Shown here one piece after another: positions 42,789 through 53,810 of a stretch of DNA of 64,000 bases; within the stretch, counting starts at the first letter, position 1; every line of letters begins with the position of its first letter. This DNA comes from Leptodactylus fallax (taxonomy: Eukaryota; Chordata; Amphibia; Anura; Leptodactylidae), in NCBI GenBank assembly GCA_947044405.1, contig CAMRHE010000324.1:372001-436000 (forward strand), given 5' to 3'. The notes under the pieces were generated by a model. That model was not told where the DNA came from. It did no database searches and saw only the letters and a program-made list of their open reading frames with translations. Both the position numbers and the translations under genes were made by a program.

Positions 42789-43502
42789 TATGACCTTGAG
42801 AACAACACTTTTGAGTCAGAAAACCACCTGGATGATCCTGCCAGTTATCCCAGTTGATATTCTGTCATATCAAAATCATGTTAGTGGAGTGACAAGTATT
42901 TTCAGAAAAGTTTGGGGTACATTATTAGCATACCTGGCCTTGAAAAATCAGGGCTTTCTTCTGAAAGTGATCATTGTGGTGTGCTGCATGCAGTAATCAT
43001 ATACTGCTGCTCAAACTGATGCGGCATATGCAGCAGTGCTAGTCAATATGTGCTTCACCTTACAAACATGAAACGAGGGGGGAGGAGTGGAACTAATGCC
43101 TTGCTTTGGTGAAGTGCAGGGTGGGAAATGGTCCAGTGTATAGGAACTGGAGGAGAAGATGGGTTCTGCCTGGTGTTGAAACTGTGCCTCAAGTCAATCA
43201 AGACTGTGTATTCTATCCAGCATTGGCATCTGTTCTTATTGGTTATTATACTTAATTTCCATCTTGGATTACTGTTATGTATGACCAGTGTTCTATGTCT
43301 TTCCTCCTTCGTTATATTTGTCCTTATTTTAACTTTATTGAATAAACATGTATTTTACTATTATTTTTCATTTGGGGTATTACTTTATATATGTATCATG
43401 ACTAAAGATGGGCGAACCTTTGAAGATTTGTTATGTCCTGTGTTCTGACGAAACAATCCCCGAGTTCAGTTCGGTCCAAACTTGTCTGGATAGAATCAGA
43501 AG
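42789..43502. other. no recognised gene
   Basis: An AAGATGGGCGAACC phrase at about 43407 resembles a hAT terminus, but no partner with a matching target duplication was found. A 106-codon ORF at 43128-43448 is hydrophobic and low-complexity in character, with no known domain. Confidence 0.4.
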
Positions 43503-43620
43503 TGAAATTATTATACTCTGTTGTGTCTTCAGAGCTCAGAGTATAATGGAGATGTGGGGGAGTTGACAAAAATAAAAAAACATTTATACTCCCCTTCTGT
43601 TACCTCTTCTGGGCCTTCTC
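43503..43620 (-). repeat. dispersed hairpin module, copy 3
   Basis: Contains TTATTATACTCTGTTGTGTC and AGCTCAGAGTATAATGGAGA, then AAAAATAAAAAAAC and ACTCCCCTTCTG. It corresponds to the reverse complement of 12130-12245. Confidence 0.6.
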
Positions 43621-43969
43621 TTGGCACCGGCGCTCTGCCTCTGTCTCCTCGCAGCATTCATAATAAAGGTAAAAGTGTGTGTACACAGATACCCACAATG
43701 GCGCCTCCGAAATCTGCAATACAAACCCGCGGTGGGGTATTAGCGATAGCCTAGGAGGTAACTGAAATGTTCCTTGTGGTGGGTGTCATAAGCTGCAGCT
43801 CGCCCCAGGACCACTTGACCGAAAGTCAGTGGTAAAAGTACATATACACGTAGGGTTGAAAAGGATAGGGGACTAATTGAGTGCTGCTGTACCCAGATGG
43901 AATATGCAGAAACTGCAATAATGAGTAGAAGAACAGTCGTGGTTCCAATAGCTTTTATTCCAGTAAAAA

Positions 43970-44014
43970 GGCAACACGTTTCGACACTAATAATGTGGCT
44001 TCATCAGGCCAACT
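43970..44014 (-). ncRNA. hammerhead-like ribozyme motif, left arm
   Basis: Minus-strand order: GGC, then CTGATGA (complement of 44001-44007), a ~17-nt segment able to form a short imperfect stem II, GAAA (complement of 43979-43982), then CGTGTT and GCC. GGC and GCC can pair as stem I. The CUGANGA and GAAA core elements are intact. Stem I is only 3 bp and stem II is weak, so self-cleavage is uncertain. Confidence 0.6.
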
Positions 44015-44414
44015 GAGTAATAAATGACAGAGACATACATATAAATAAATTAATAAATACATAATTACATAAATATAGGTATATAAATAGAAGCATAAAC
44101 ATAAAATCCAGTAGCCGAATAAATAAGTCAATGGATATAAAACAAATGTAAAATACAAAATATGGTCGTCATATATTGGTGTGACATAAAATGTCTACAG
44201 AAATTATTAGTTAATTAATGAGGGACTTATGCATAATCAGTCATGTGAGATGGTAATACATGAAGGTTATAGTACAGCTACCAGCTATGATTCGGGGGAT
44301 AAATATGCGAAGACAAGCAGCATACTTCTCATTTCTCTGTACTTCCCTCCCTCTCCCCCCTTGTTTCCTATTTCTTTCTCTTTTTCTCCACTTTTTCCAC
44401 TCCCTCTCCCCCTT

Positions 44415-44434
44415 ACACACACACACACACACAC
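44415..44434. repeat. AC microsatellite
   Basis: About ten uninterrupted AC dinucleotides inside the spacer of the Penelope foldback. Confidence 0.95.
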
Positions 44435-45305
44435 TGTTCTGATCACTGCAACAAGACATGTGCAGCCCCCTGCTGCTGCTCACTAATGACTTATTGCGCA
44501 CACCTGAGTGGACACAGCTTCTGCATCTGCACATGCTCAGCACTTACCTCTAGTCTGAAATTCTGTCCCACACAGCTCCATTTTCAAGGTAAGTGACCTT
44601 CCATTTTCTACATGTTTGGACACATTCTATATGTTTGGATGCATTATACTAGCTATTTATCATGCCTACACCACTCTTGTTTTACAACATCATCCTTGCA
44701 TCACTCCATTATATCATTTGCATTTCCACCATACAGAATCCCACATATTCATGTACATGTTCATCCCATCATATTCATACACACCCATTTTACCCCACAT
44801 TGGTTCACATTTACCATTCAGCACTCAATCTCCAACTATCATCCCTTGTACAGCATCAATCTCTTTTTTTTTAATGTAACTACGTCATTATTATTATTTT
44901 GATCGCTATTGTTATCACTACTCTATAAGAAATATCACTTTCTTACCCCATCTGATCATTACCACTACCACAGTTGCTCTACTCTATCCCTCTTAACCTA
45001 TCACTGCTTGTCTTCTCATATGTATCCCCCGAATCATAGCTGATAGCTGTACTATAACCTTCATGTATTACCATCTCACATGACTGATTATGCATAAGTC
45101 CCTCATTAATTAATTACTCATTTCTGTAGACATTTTATGTCAAACCAATATATGGCGATCATATTTTGTATTTTATATTTGTTTTATATCCATTGACTTA
45201 CTTATTCGGCTACTGGATTTTATGTTTTATGTACTTTTTACATACTCATATTTATGTATTTATTAATTTATCTATATGTATGTCTCTGTCATTTATTACT
45301 CAGTT

Positions 45306-45346
45306 GGCCTGATGAAGATACACTGTTAGTGTCCAAACGCGTTGCC
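45306..45346 (+). ncRNA. hammerhead-like ribozyme motif, right arm (core mutated)
   Basis: Plus-strand order: GGC, CTGATGA at 45309-45315 (overlapping stem I), ACACT-GTT-AGTGT as stem II, then CAAA where GAAA is required, then CGCGTT and GCC. The G-to-C change in the GAAA box should abolish cleavage, unlike the left-arm copy. Confidence 0.6.
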
Positions 45347-45475
45347 TTTTTACTGGAATAAAAGCTATTGGAACCACGACTGTTCTTCTACTCATTATTG
45401 CAGTTTCTGCATATCCCATCTGGGTACAGCAGCGCTCAATTAGTCCCGTACCCTTTTCAATCCTCGCAGCATTCA

Positions 45476-48400
45476 GCGTTCTTCTGTGACATCATTCACT
45501 CGAGATCACCACTGTGGCCTGGGATTGGTTCACAGCGGTGACATAGGCATACTGAGCATCATGACATCATGCTACTTTCCTTTCATACGCAGAATCTTTT
45601 TTTTCTCTCCCTTTATTTCTACTTTATGAGAATGTTTTTCCTATTTACAGAATGATTATGGGCTTTTTACCCTAGTGCACATGTCTGACATATGCACTCT
45701 ACGTTTTTGGACCATTCATATGACCTGACTTTAGTACAGATTCACAATGTCCACTGCACATGTGACACATGCACACTTGAGTTTCGGAACATTCGATACT
45801 ATGCATGTGTCTGCAGGCATGTCTGGTGTGTATTACTTAAGGTGCCGACATGCCGGTGTGCATATACCATTCGGCTGTCCTCTTTACTCCAGCAATTCAT
45901 ACAGATTTGTTTCTCGGCCACCTGGACCTTTTCTGATTCTTATTTTTTGTTTTGTAGCCTCATTTATTTTGGTCTCCTTGTTGATCTTATCCCCTTCATC
46001 CACTTTTTTTCATTGCTACATACTCCTTTTTAACCCCCTTTTTTGTCACACTATATGGCTGTTTTTCTTTGATATTGCGTATTGCATGTTTTGCCTGTTG
46101 TTTCTTTATATATATTTACTATACTTTTGTCCTCTTACATGTTGATATTTTCAACATATCTGTCATATTATATGTCTTATTCATCACATATTATTTTTAT
46201 ACAGATCACACTTAATAAAGGTAATTTACTGACCAAAACATTGTGTCTTTAATTGATCTGTTACATCGAATTTCTTTAAAACTGCTTATTGGATGGATAT
46301 ATGTATAATTACAAGATTTGTTCATTAGTATATTCTTTGATAAACTACATTTGATTCAAGCCAGAACAAATTTATGTCGTGGTTTTCTTCTATTCTGGGT
46401 ATATGGCTTACCAGTGCTACTAAAAGGTATTATGTATTTAGAGATCAGAGCACTAAAAATCCATAAAATACAGTATGTATTTAATGAAAGAATGTAAACT
46501 CTTCTAAAAAAAATGTCTTTAACAAAATACTTTTCACTAATAGGATTGTATCATAAATCATAGGACCAACAATAAATAAAACTTTTACTCAATAGTGTCT
46601 AAAATAATGTCTTAAATAGAGAAAGTATGAAAATATAGTACATAGTGCACTCATCAAAACCATGCTTGTATATAAAGGTACCACCTTACCGGACCCTGAA
46701 GAGAGAACAAGGAACTTGGTAAGTGGGGACAGAGTGGAGTTGACCCTGCACAAATTGACTCCTGTCCTGACAAGGACAGTCCTACTCCCTAACAAAAACA
46801 CTCCATTTACAAACGCATTTTATGTCCAGCAAGAGAAAGGACAATCTTCAGGGGATCTAGGAGCAAAACAGACAAAAATATGTACTACAGTGTTTTTGAT
46901 GACTCATATTACAAGAGTGTATTATCCCAAAGTAGATGAAATAACCAGTTAATTGTTATTTGCTGGCTAAATCTAACATATGCAGTGCACAACAGGTCAC
47001 TTCACCCACCCTGGGATATTGCTTAACACCTTAATATGCACGGATTTACAAATATAAGACTCGCTATTTAGTGTCTTCTCAGTGGAGAAATCAATTGGAC
47101 TAGTGCTCAAACCCAGTGTAATGTTACTAATAGGATTGCCTCATCTGTAAAAAATATGTTTAAAAACTGTGTATATAGATGAAACTGCTCTATTGCACAA
47201 CAGACAAAATTAGATTATTGTTAATGAAAGGGTTAACTTTCCTGTCTGTGTAATTCTATACTTAAAGCAGGAATGTAGCAACAGCCCCTCACTATTATTC
47301 TATTCTATCTATTGATTTCTAGCACTAATCTCCCTATGTAATTGCTTGATTCTTATTATGTTCTTCTAGTCTTCTAACTATTGCTTTAATTCCTATTCCT
47401 TTTCCAGAACTGTGCTCTGTATGATGCAGTGAGAAGGATCATAATTGTATTTGTATGTCCACAATTACATCAACTAAAGGATGATCACAAGTGCACAACC
47501 TTATATAGTGCATATGACATCAGCACTGTAAGGTATCCACCTACCACTGTTTATTGGTTGTCAGGTGGTGCTACAATGTCACAGTTTCTGAGTCATACAC
47601 ACGTGTCTCCTCTGTATTTCCTAGTCAAACACGTGGTTGCAGCCATTTTTGTTTGTCCGAGAAAAATTACCATTTGTTTGGTTTTGCTAAAAACCAAACG
47701 ATTTGGAATAATCGGGACAAACTCGACTCATTACGAAACTGTTCACCCATCTCTAACTCATATAGGTACTGTGTCATAATCCTAACTATTAATGTCCCCA
47801 ATATAGCAGGCAAGTATTGATAAATGGAAGGTAAAGAATTGTGGGGAAAACAGGGTTCATGTTAAGCATATGTAAATTTGTAAGTCTGTGTTTCATGTGT
47901 GTTTGATGGGGTTGATAAGGCACAGATGTGTCAACCCTTCAATTAGCTTGAGTTTGATTAAGAGCTCCAATTTCACATCACCAGATTTGATCTTGGGAAA
48001 TGCCTTATTTACACATTTGTATATCACATAGGTATGGCATCTGTGTGGTGTTTTATTTCTGTGTTTTATTGCAGACATCATTCAAAAGAGATATACAAAA
48101 TATAGAAAATGAAACTTAAAAAAACAAAACGTAAAAAGTAGAGCTATCATGGACAGCACCCCTCCCATAGGTTGTGGTGCTGTCTGTGAATAGCATAGAC
48201 AATGTCAGATTGAAGTGCCTAGGGCCCACCCAATAGCTTCCTGGTAATAGCCTGCATCACTGCTTCTTCATTGAAATCTTGTATATGTACTGACTGCACA
48301 ACAATAAGCACTGCACATTACTGAATATTCCCCCTGTATTGTCATTCTCAATAGTACTGTGCATGCCCCATAGCTCCATGCCCAGTTCATGCACAATACT

Positions 48401-48539
48401 GTATGGGGAAGGAAATGGCCATATTGCACTCCACACATGCGCAAGATTTTAACGAGGGAGCTGTGATGCAGGCATAGCACACAGGGCCATCAGGAATTTG
48501 TGGATCTCCCTCGTCGCGATGTATCTTACAGTTTCCTGT
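45476..48539. other. no recognised gene
   Basis: 45480-45560 continues the sequence that the Penelope element interrupted. Around 45680-45830 there are two diverged copies of a CACATGT(C/G)(T/A)GACA...ATGCAC pattern. At 47640-47757 the sequence ends GTTCACCCATCTCTA, a hAT-like terminus without a confirmed partner. At 48145-48185 a short inverted repeat, GACAGCACC...GGTGCTGTC, is present. ORFs such as 45692-46145 show no domain. Confidence 0.4.
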
Positions 48540-48663
48540 CTTCTTACAGTATAATGCACCACAACCCCCCCCACAGTATAATGCTCAACAGTGTCCCCAC
48601 AAAGTATAAAATGCTTCCCATAGTCTCCACAAAGTGTAATGCTCTATAGTGGAATCACACACT
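48540..48663. repeat. left part of a split minisatellite
   Basis: Units built on CACAGTATAATGCTC...CCCCACAAAGTATAAAATGC. The same repeat resumes at 53278 on the other side of the LINE, so the LINE inserted into this array. Confidence 0.85.
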
Positions 48664-48873
48664 ATAGTTACATAGTAGATGAGGTTGGATGAAGACATCA
48701 GTCCATCAAGTCCAACCTATAGCCTTACAGTCCCCTACACTGTTGATCCAGAGGAAGGCAAAAAAAAAACCCCATGAGGCTTATGCCAATTGCCCCATTT
48801 CATGGGAAAAAATTCCTTCCCGACTCCAATCTGGCAATCAGTATAAAACCCTGGATCAAAGTGCACTTAAAAT

Positions 48874-50468
48874 CTAGAACCCATAACCCGTAATGTTGTT
48901 CTGTTCGAGAAAGGCATCCAAGCCCTCTTTAAACTTGTTCAATGAATCCACCATCATCACTTCCTGAGGCAGAGAGTTCCATAGCCTCGCTGTTCTTGCT
49001 GTAAAGAATCCTCTTCTATGTTGCTGGTGAAACTTTCTCTCATCCAGTCGTAGAGGATTTCCCCTTGTCACTGTCACTGGCCTAGGGGTAAAAAGATCAT
49101 TAGAAAGTTCTTTGTGCTGTCCCTTCATGTATTTGTACATTGTTATTAGATCTCCCCGTAGACGTCTTTTCTCTAAACTGAATAACCCCAAATTTGTTAA
49201 TCTACCATTGTACTCTAATCCACCCATTGCCCTTCTTTGCACTCTTTCTAGTTTGATTATGTCTTTCTTGTATACTGGGGCCCAAAATTGTACATAATAG
49301 TCTAAGTGTGGCCGTACCAGTGATTTGTATAGAGGAATAAATATGTTCTTGTCATGAGAATCTATACCTCTTTTCATGCATCCCATAATTTTATTTGCCT
49401 TGGCAGCAGCTGCCTGGCACTGGTCACTAAAGGTAAAATTACTGTCCACCACAATCCCCAAGTCTTTTTCATTGGCAGGCTTACCCAGTAATTTACTATT
49501 AAGTACATAATCATACAATTTATTTTGTCGACCAAAATGCATAACCTTACATTTGCCAATATTAAACTTCATTTGCCAAGTCTCGGCCCATGCTTCCAGC
49601 TTCCTTAGATCCCCTTGTAATATCCTATTATTCTCCTCATTTTTGATTACCTTACAAAGTTTAGTATCATCTGCAAATATGGACACCCTGCTTTGCAAAC
49701 CGTCTACCAGGTCATTAATAAAGATATTAAACAGGAGAGGACCCAATACTGAACCCTGTGGCACCCCACTGGTGACTGTGATCCAGTATGAATATTTACC
49801 ATTAATAAGTACACTCTGTTTCCTATCAGTGAGCCAGGTGCGAACCCAAATGCATATGTTTTCCCCCAGTCCCAACTTTCTCATTTTGCATACCAACCTT
49901 TTATGTGGTGCAGTATCAAAAGCCTTTGAAAAGTCCAGATACACCATGTCCGCTGCATTACCCATCTCCAGTCTTAAACTGACCTCTTCATAGAAGCTGA
50001 TCAGATTAGTCTGAGAGGACCAGTTCCTCATAAACCCATGCTGATTGGGTGTTATAAGATTATTTACATTGAGGTACTCCAGGATAGCATCTCTTAGAAA
50101 GCCCTCAAATATCTTACCCACCACAGAAGTCAAACTTTCTGGCCTATAGTTTCCAGGCTCACTTTTAGACCCCTTTTTGAAAATTGGCCCCACATTTGCT
50201 ATGCGCCAATCAAGTGGAACAGACCCATTCATTACCGAATCCTTAAATATTAGATATAAGGGTCTGTCTATCACCATGCATAATTGCCTCAGAACTCGGG
50301 GTTGTATGCCATCTGGACCTGACGATTTCTCCATTTTAGTGTTTTGAAGGTGGCACCGCACTTCTTCCTGGGTAAAACAGGTGACATTTAATTGAGAGTT
50401 AACATTACCCCTAATCATGTTGCTGGCCATTGGATTTTCTTGTGTAAACACCGTAGAGAAGAAGTCAT
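48874..50468 (-). pseudogene. LINE ORF2, reverse transcriptase and C-terminal part
   Basis: A continuous frame of about 530 codons. The open frame formally starts at 50541, but its first ~24 residues come from the inserted MITE. Visible landmarks, by residue in the 555-codon frame, are SSGPDGIQP (73-81), GNYRPESLTS (130-139), YLDFSKAFDT with the motif A Asp (201-210), SGVPQGSVLGPLLF (258-271), FADD catalytic motif (289-292), and the C-terminal RVQRRA and RLWNSLPQEV blocks. It copies the element's RNA at the target site by target-primed reverse transcription. The RT core seems intact, but the gene is cut off from its endonuclease by the MITE. Confidence 0.94.
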
Positions 50469-51682
50469 TTAACCCCTTAATGACCGGGCCATTTTTTGTT
50501 TTTGCATTTTCGTTTTTCCCTCCCCACATTCCAAGAGCCATAACTTTTTCATTTTTCAGTTCACAGAGTCACATGATGGCTTATTGTTTGCGAAACAAAT
50601 TGTACTTTGTAATGTCACTATTCAATATTCTGCGCTTTGTACTGGAAAGCTGGAAAAAAATTCAGAATGAGGTGCAATTGGAGAAAAACTGCATTTGCGC
50701 CAAATTCATATGGGTTTAATTTTTACACCATTCACTGTGTGGTAAAAATGACATGTTAACTGTATTCTGTGGGTCAGTACGAACACGGCGATACCAAATT
50801 TATATAGTATTTGTAATGTTTTGATACCTTTTAAAAAATTAAAAACTTTGCTAAATAGAAAAAAAAATTTTGCATCGCCATATTGTGTCACCTGTAACTT
50901 TTTCATATTTACATGTATGGAGCTGGGTAAGACGTCTTTTTATGCGGGACAACATGACGCTTTTATTGATACCACTTGGGGAAAGATCTGATGGTTTGAT
51001 CACTTTTTATTAAATTTTTTATAGGAGACAAAGTGTTGAAAAAAACGCTATTTGGCCATTTTGATTTTTTTCCCCGCTACGCCGTTCACCGTATGGGATA
51101 AATATTTGAATATTTTAATAGTTCGGGCATTTTGGAGCGCGGGGATACCTAATGTGTTTATGTTTACTTTTGTTTATTTACTTTTATATCTGATCTAGGG
51201 AAAGGGGGGTGATTTGAACTTTTGTGTTTTTTTTTTTTTATTTTTACATACTTTTAAAAACTTTTTTTTTTTATACTTTTACTTGTATGATCAGACTCCC
51301 TAGGGACCTTGAAACCTAGGGAGTCTGATCGATCGTACTATTCACTGCGATACTACTGTATCGCAGTGAATAGCAAAATGCCTTCACTGCTATTAGACGA
51401 TGCCTCTGGCATCGTGTAATAGCTATACTGAAATGACAGGCCTGGGAGCCTTCAATGACGTTATGGAGGGCGTCGATGAGGTAAAAATGGCGGCGCCCTT
51501 GTCGGCTCCGCAATTTAGACGCCGCGGTCGTGTTTGACCGCGGCATCTAAAGGGTTAACAGCCGTGATCGGTGCAGGCACCGATCGCTGCTGTTAGCTGC
51601 GGGTCCTGGCTTTATTATACTCTCTATACATCGTCATGCGACGCAGGACGTACTATTACGCCCTGCGTCGTTAAGGGGTTAA
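50469..51682. mobile_element. TTAA MITE (piggyBac-type) inserted in LINE ORF2
   Basis: 1214 bp from TTAACCCCTTAATGAC to GTCGTTAAGGGGTTAA; terminal inverted repeats of about 16 bp with one mismatch and TTAA at both ends. The interior has no transposase. It contains hairpins near 51291-51331 (CAGACTCCCTAGGGACC and its partner) and 51340-51371 (ATTCACTGCGATAC and its partner). The two sides of the LINE join in frame once one TTAA is counted. Confidence 0.93.
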
Positions 51683-52870
51683 TAGTTGTGCTTTTTCCTT
51701 ATCCTCCTCCACCATTACACCCAGATTATTTTTGAGAGGGCCCACATTGTCAGTTTTTATTCTCTTGTTATTTATGTAATTGAAGAATAATTTTGGATTA
51801 TTTTTACTTTCCTTGGCAATTATTCTCTCAGCCTCGATCTTCGCCTCCTTTATTTGTCTTTTACACAATTTATATTTCTCTTTATAGTTTTTTTAATGCT
51901 GTGTCACAAAATTCTTTTTTAGCACTTTAAATGCTTCCTTTTTATCCCTCATTGCACTCCTTACCATTTTAGTTAGCCATATTGGTTTTCTATGATTTCT
52001 GGCCCGCTTATTCCCCTAAGGTATATGTTTTTTAGTGGTCCTATTTAGAAGGCTTTTGAAAATGTCCCATTTTGTTTGTGTTCCAGTCACTTTGAGGACA
52101 TTGTCCCAGTTTATGCTGCTAAGCTCCTCTCTCAGCTGGTTAAAATTGGCCTTCCTGAAGTTTAGTGTTTTTGTTCCCCCTCTACTGAACATTTTTCACT
52201 ATTACCTAGATGACCCCCAACCTCCACTTTTGATGTGTCAGGTTCATTTGTTAAAATTAGATCTAAAAGTGCCTCACCTCTAGGTAATTGTCTTTTATTA
52301 CTGACAAAAACCTGTTCCCTTTGTTGGACCTGCAGGTTTCTGCCTCCCGGTTGATATCTGGGTAGTTGAAATCCCCCATAATAATGACTTTATTATGCTT
52401 TGCGGCCTCATCTATTTGTCTTATTAGTACATTTTCCGCTTTTTCCATTATATTTGGAGATTTATAACAAATCCCTATCAGTATTTTATTATTCTGTGTT
52501 ACTCCCTTAATTTCCACCCATAAGGACTCCACATATTCATTTTCTTCCCAGATGTCCTCGCGCAGGTCTGGTTTAAGGCAGAATTTTACATATAAACAGA
52601 CCCCTCCCCCTTGGTATGCTCCTTTCTAAACATACTGTACCCCTGTATATTTACAGCCCAGTCATAGCTAGAGTCCAGCCATGTCTCACTTATCCCCACC
52701 ATGTCATATTTCTCTTCCAACAAATTATCACTTCTAGTTCCTCCATCTTGTTAGTGAGACTTCTGGCATTAGTATACATAAATTTGAAGGATTTGTCATT
52801 ATCCCTACTCTTCCACTGCCTACTGACTGTTCTAACCCCACCCCCGCTCCACCCCAGTTACATTATTTAG
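51683..52870 (-). pseudogene. LINE ORF2 N-terminal part, endonuclease (frameshifted)
   Basis: On the minus strand the apurinic-type endonuclease start is visible as FKFMYTNARSLTNKMEELE near 52790-52730. The IIMGDFNYPDI block, with catalytic Asp and Asn, lies in the frame 52263-52532. Further down, ESKNNPKLFFNYINNK and EEDKEKAQLL lie in 51671-51868. Frameshifts and stops separate the parts. The last codons before the MITE continue into the RT frame on its other side. Confidence 0.85.
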
Positions 52871-52932
52871 CCCTCTTTCATTTCTACACTATCTTGCCCT
52901 CTACATCTGTTAATCTCTCCCCAGTCCCTAGT

Positions 52933-53277
52933 TTAAACACTCCTCCAACCGTCTAGCCATCTCTCCCCCAGCACAGCTGCACCCTCCCCATTGAGATGCA
53001 GCCCATCCCTACCATAGAACCTGTAGCCCACAGCAAAGTTGGCCCAGTTCTCCAGGAACCCAAACCCCTCCTTCCTACACCAGCTCTTGAGCCACTTGTT
53101 TACCTCCCTAATCTCCCGCTGCCTTTCCTGTGTTGCTCGCTGTACAGGTAGTATTTCTGAAAATACTACCTTTGAGGTCCTTGACTTCATCTTTCTCCCT
53201 AGATCCCTGAATTCATTTTTAAGGACCTTCCACCTACCGCTAGCTTTGTCATTTGTGCCAGCGTGCACCATTAGAGT
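52933..53277 (-). pseudogene. LINE ORF1 C-terminus, SGNH esterase-like (truncated)
   Basis: The minus-strand frame reads MVHAGTNDKASG, a GTND block typical of SGNH hydrolases found in ORF1 of some CR1/L2 elements. It continues to GFLENWANFAVG, then GRDGLHLNGEGAAVLGERW, the DGLHL block with the catalytic His/Asp region. The upstream part of the 250-codon frame, up to 53685, is translated minisatellite and not part of the gene. The N-terminal nucleophile (GDS) block is missing. Confidence 0.82.
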
Positions 53278-53640
53278 ATAAAATGCTCCATATTGGACCG
53301 AAACGGTATAATGTTCCACAGCGGCCCCACACAGTATAAAATGCAACCCTGACCCCCCCCCCCCACACAGCATAATGCTCCACAGTGGTCCCACACAGTA
53401 AGATATGCTTCCCAGAGGCCCCTCCACAGTATAGTACTCCCCAGTGACCTCACAACTTGTAATATGCTTTCCAAAGACCCCCCATAGTATAATACTCCAC
53501 AGTGGCCCCACACCATATAATATGCTTCTCAGTGCCCCCCCCCCACCATATAATACTCCACAGTGGTCCCACAAATTATAATATGCTTCCCAGAGGCCCC
53601 TCCACAGTATAATGCTTCTTAGGCCCCACACAATATTGAC
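53278..53640. repeat. right part of the split minisatellite
   Basis: Units built on CCACAGTGGTCCCACACAGT and ATAATATGCTTCCCAGAGGC with variable C-runs. Continuation of 48540-48663. The CACACAGTATAAT core is shared, in reverse complement, with the arrays at 1-570 and 10380-14240. Confidence 0.88.
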
Positions 53641-53724
53641 CTCATGATTGACTTCAGGGCACGTGACATTAGCCAGAGGCTGCAAGAGACCTAAAGAGGA
53701 TGTTGAGGGACCACTGAATGCACA

Positions 53725-53810
53725 GGAGAGGTGAGTATAAGTATTTGTTGTTTTTGACTCATCTTCCCTGGGCCTTTACTTACTGAGATCTGAAGAAATC
53801 CTGATATTTT
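53725..53810 (+). repeat. dispersed hairpin module, copy 4
   Basis: GGAGAGGTGAGTATAAG...TTTTTGACTCATCTTCCCTG...GAGATCTGAAGAAATC follows the layout of 12130-12245, with a weaker hairpin. It lies about 85 bp from the end of the minisatellite. Confidence 0.55.

Larger units (their letters stand above)
43661..45460. mobile_element. Penelope-derived foldback element with 15-bp target duplication
   Basis: Flanked by the identical 15-mer TCCTCGCAGCATTCA at 43646-43660 and 45461-45475. Long arms (about 43853-44290 and 45035-45460) are inverted complements. Each contains a CTGATGA...AAACGYG block typical of the hammerhead ribozymes in Penelope-like element repeats, and a GGAATAAAAGCTATTGGAAC stretch. 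The 0.7-kb interior is C/T-rich with an AC microsatellite and no RT. The reading is a non-autonomous pair of inverted pseudo-LTRs, inserted as one unit. Confidence 0.8.
48664..53277 (-). mobile_element. CR1/L2-group LINE, about 3.4 kb without its insert
   Basis: On the minus strand: the end of ORF1 (esterase-like), then ORF2 with endonuclease and RT, then a 3' UTR ending near 48664 in CCAACCTCATCTACTATGTA and a few more bases. It is 5'-truncated within ORF1 and is inserted in a minisatellite; the array-like ends ACTATA (left) and AGTATA (right) may be a short target duplication. A 1.2-kb MITE interrupts ORF2. This is the best preserved LINE in the window, and the two other LINE fossils (1673-2330 and 15480-16055) are related to it. 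Confidence 0.9.

Noticed and set aside
44612..44902. Overlapping His/Ile/Ser-rich ORFs in three frames
   Set aside because: C/T-rich low-complexity spacer of the foldback element, open in several frames by composition.
45692..46145. Two overlapping ORFs of 113 and 132 codons with hydrophobic stretches
   Set aside because: T-rich sequence naturally encodes Phe/Leu/Ile-rich frames; no conserved motif or exon structure is visible.
43404..47757. A possible large hAT with ends AAGATGGGCGAACC and GTTCACCCATCTCTA
   Set aside because: The 8-bp flanks do not match and the ends differ. They are probably ends of separate elements.
53281..53685. Extension of the LINE ORF1 frame with repeated LWGVLYGGG-like peptides
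   Set aside because: This part is minisatellite sequence and not protein-coding DNA of the LINE.
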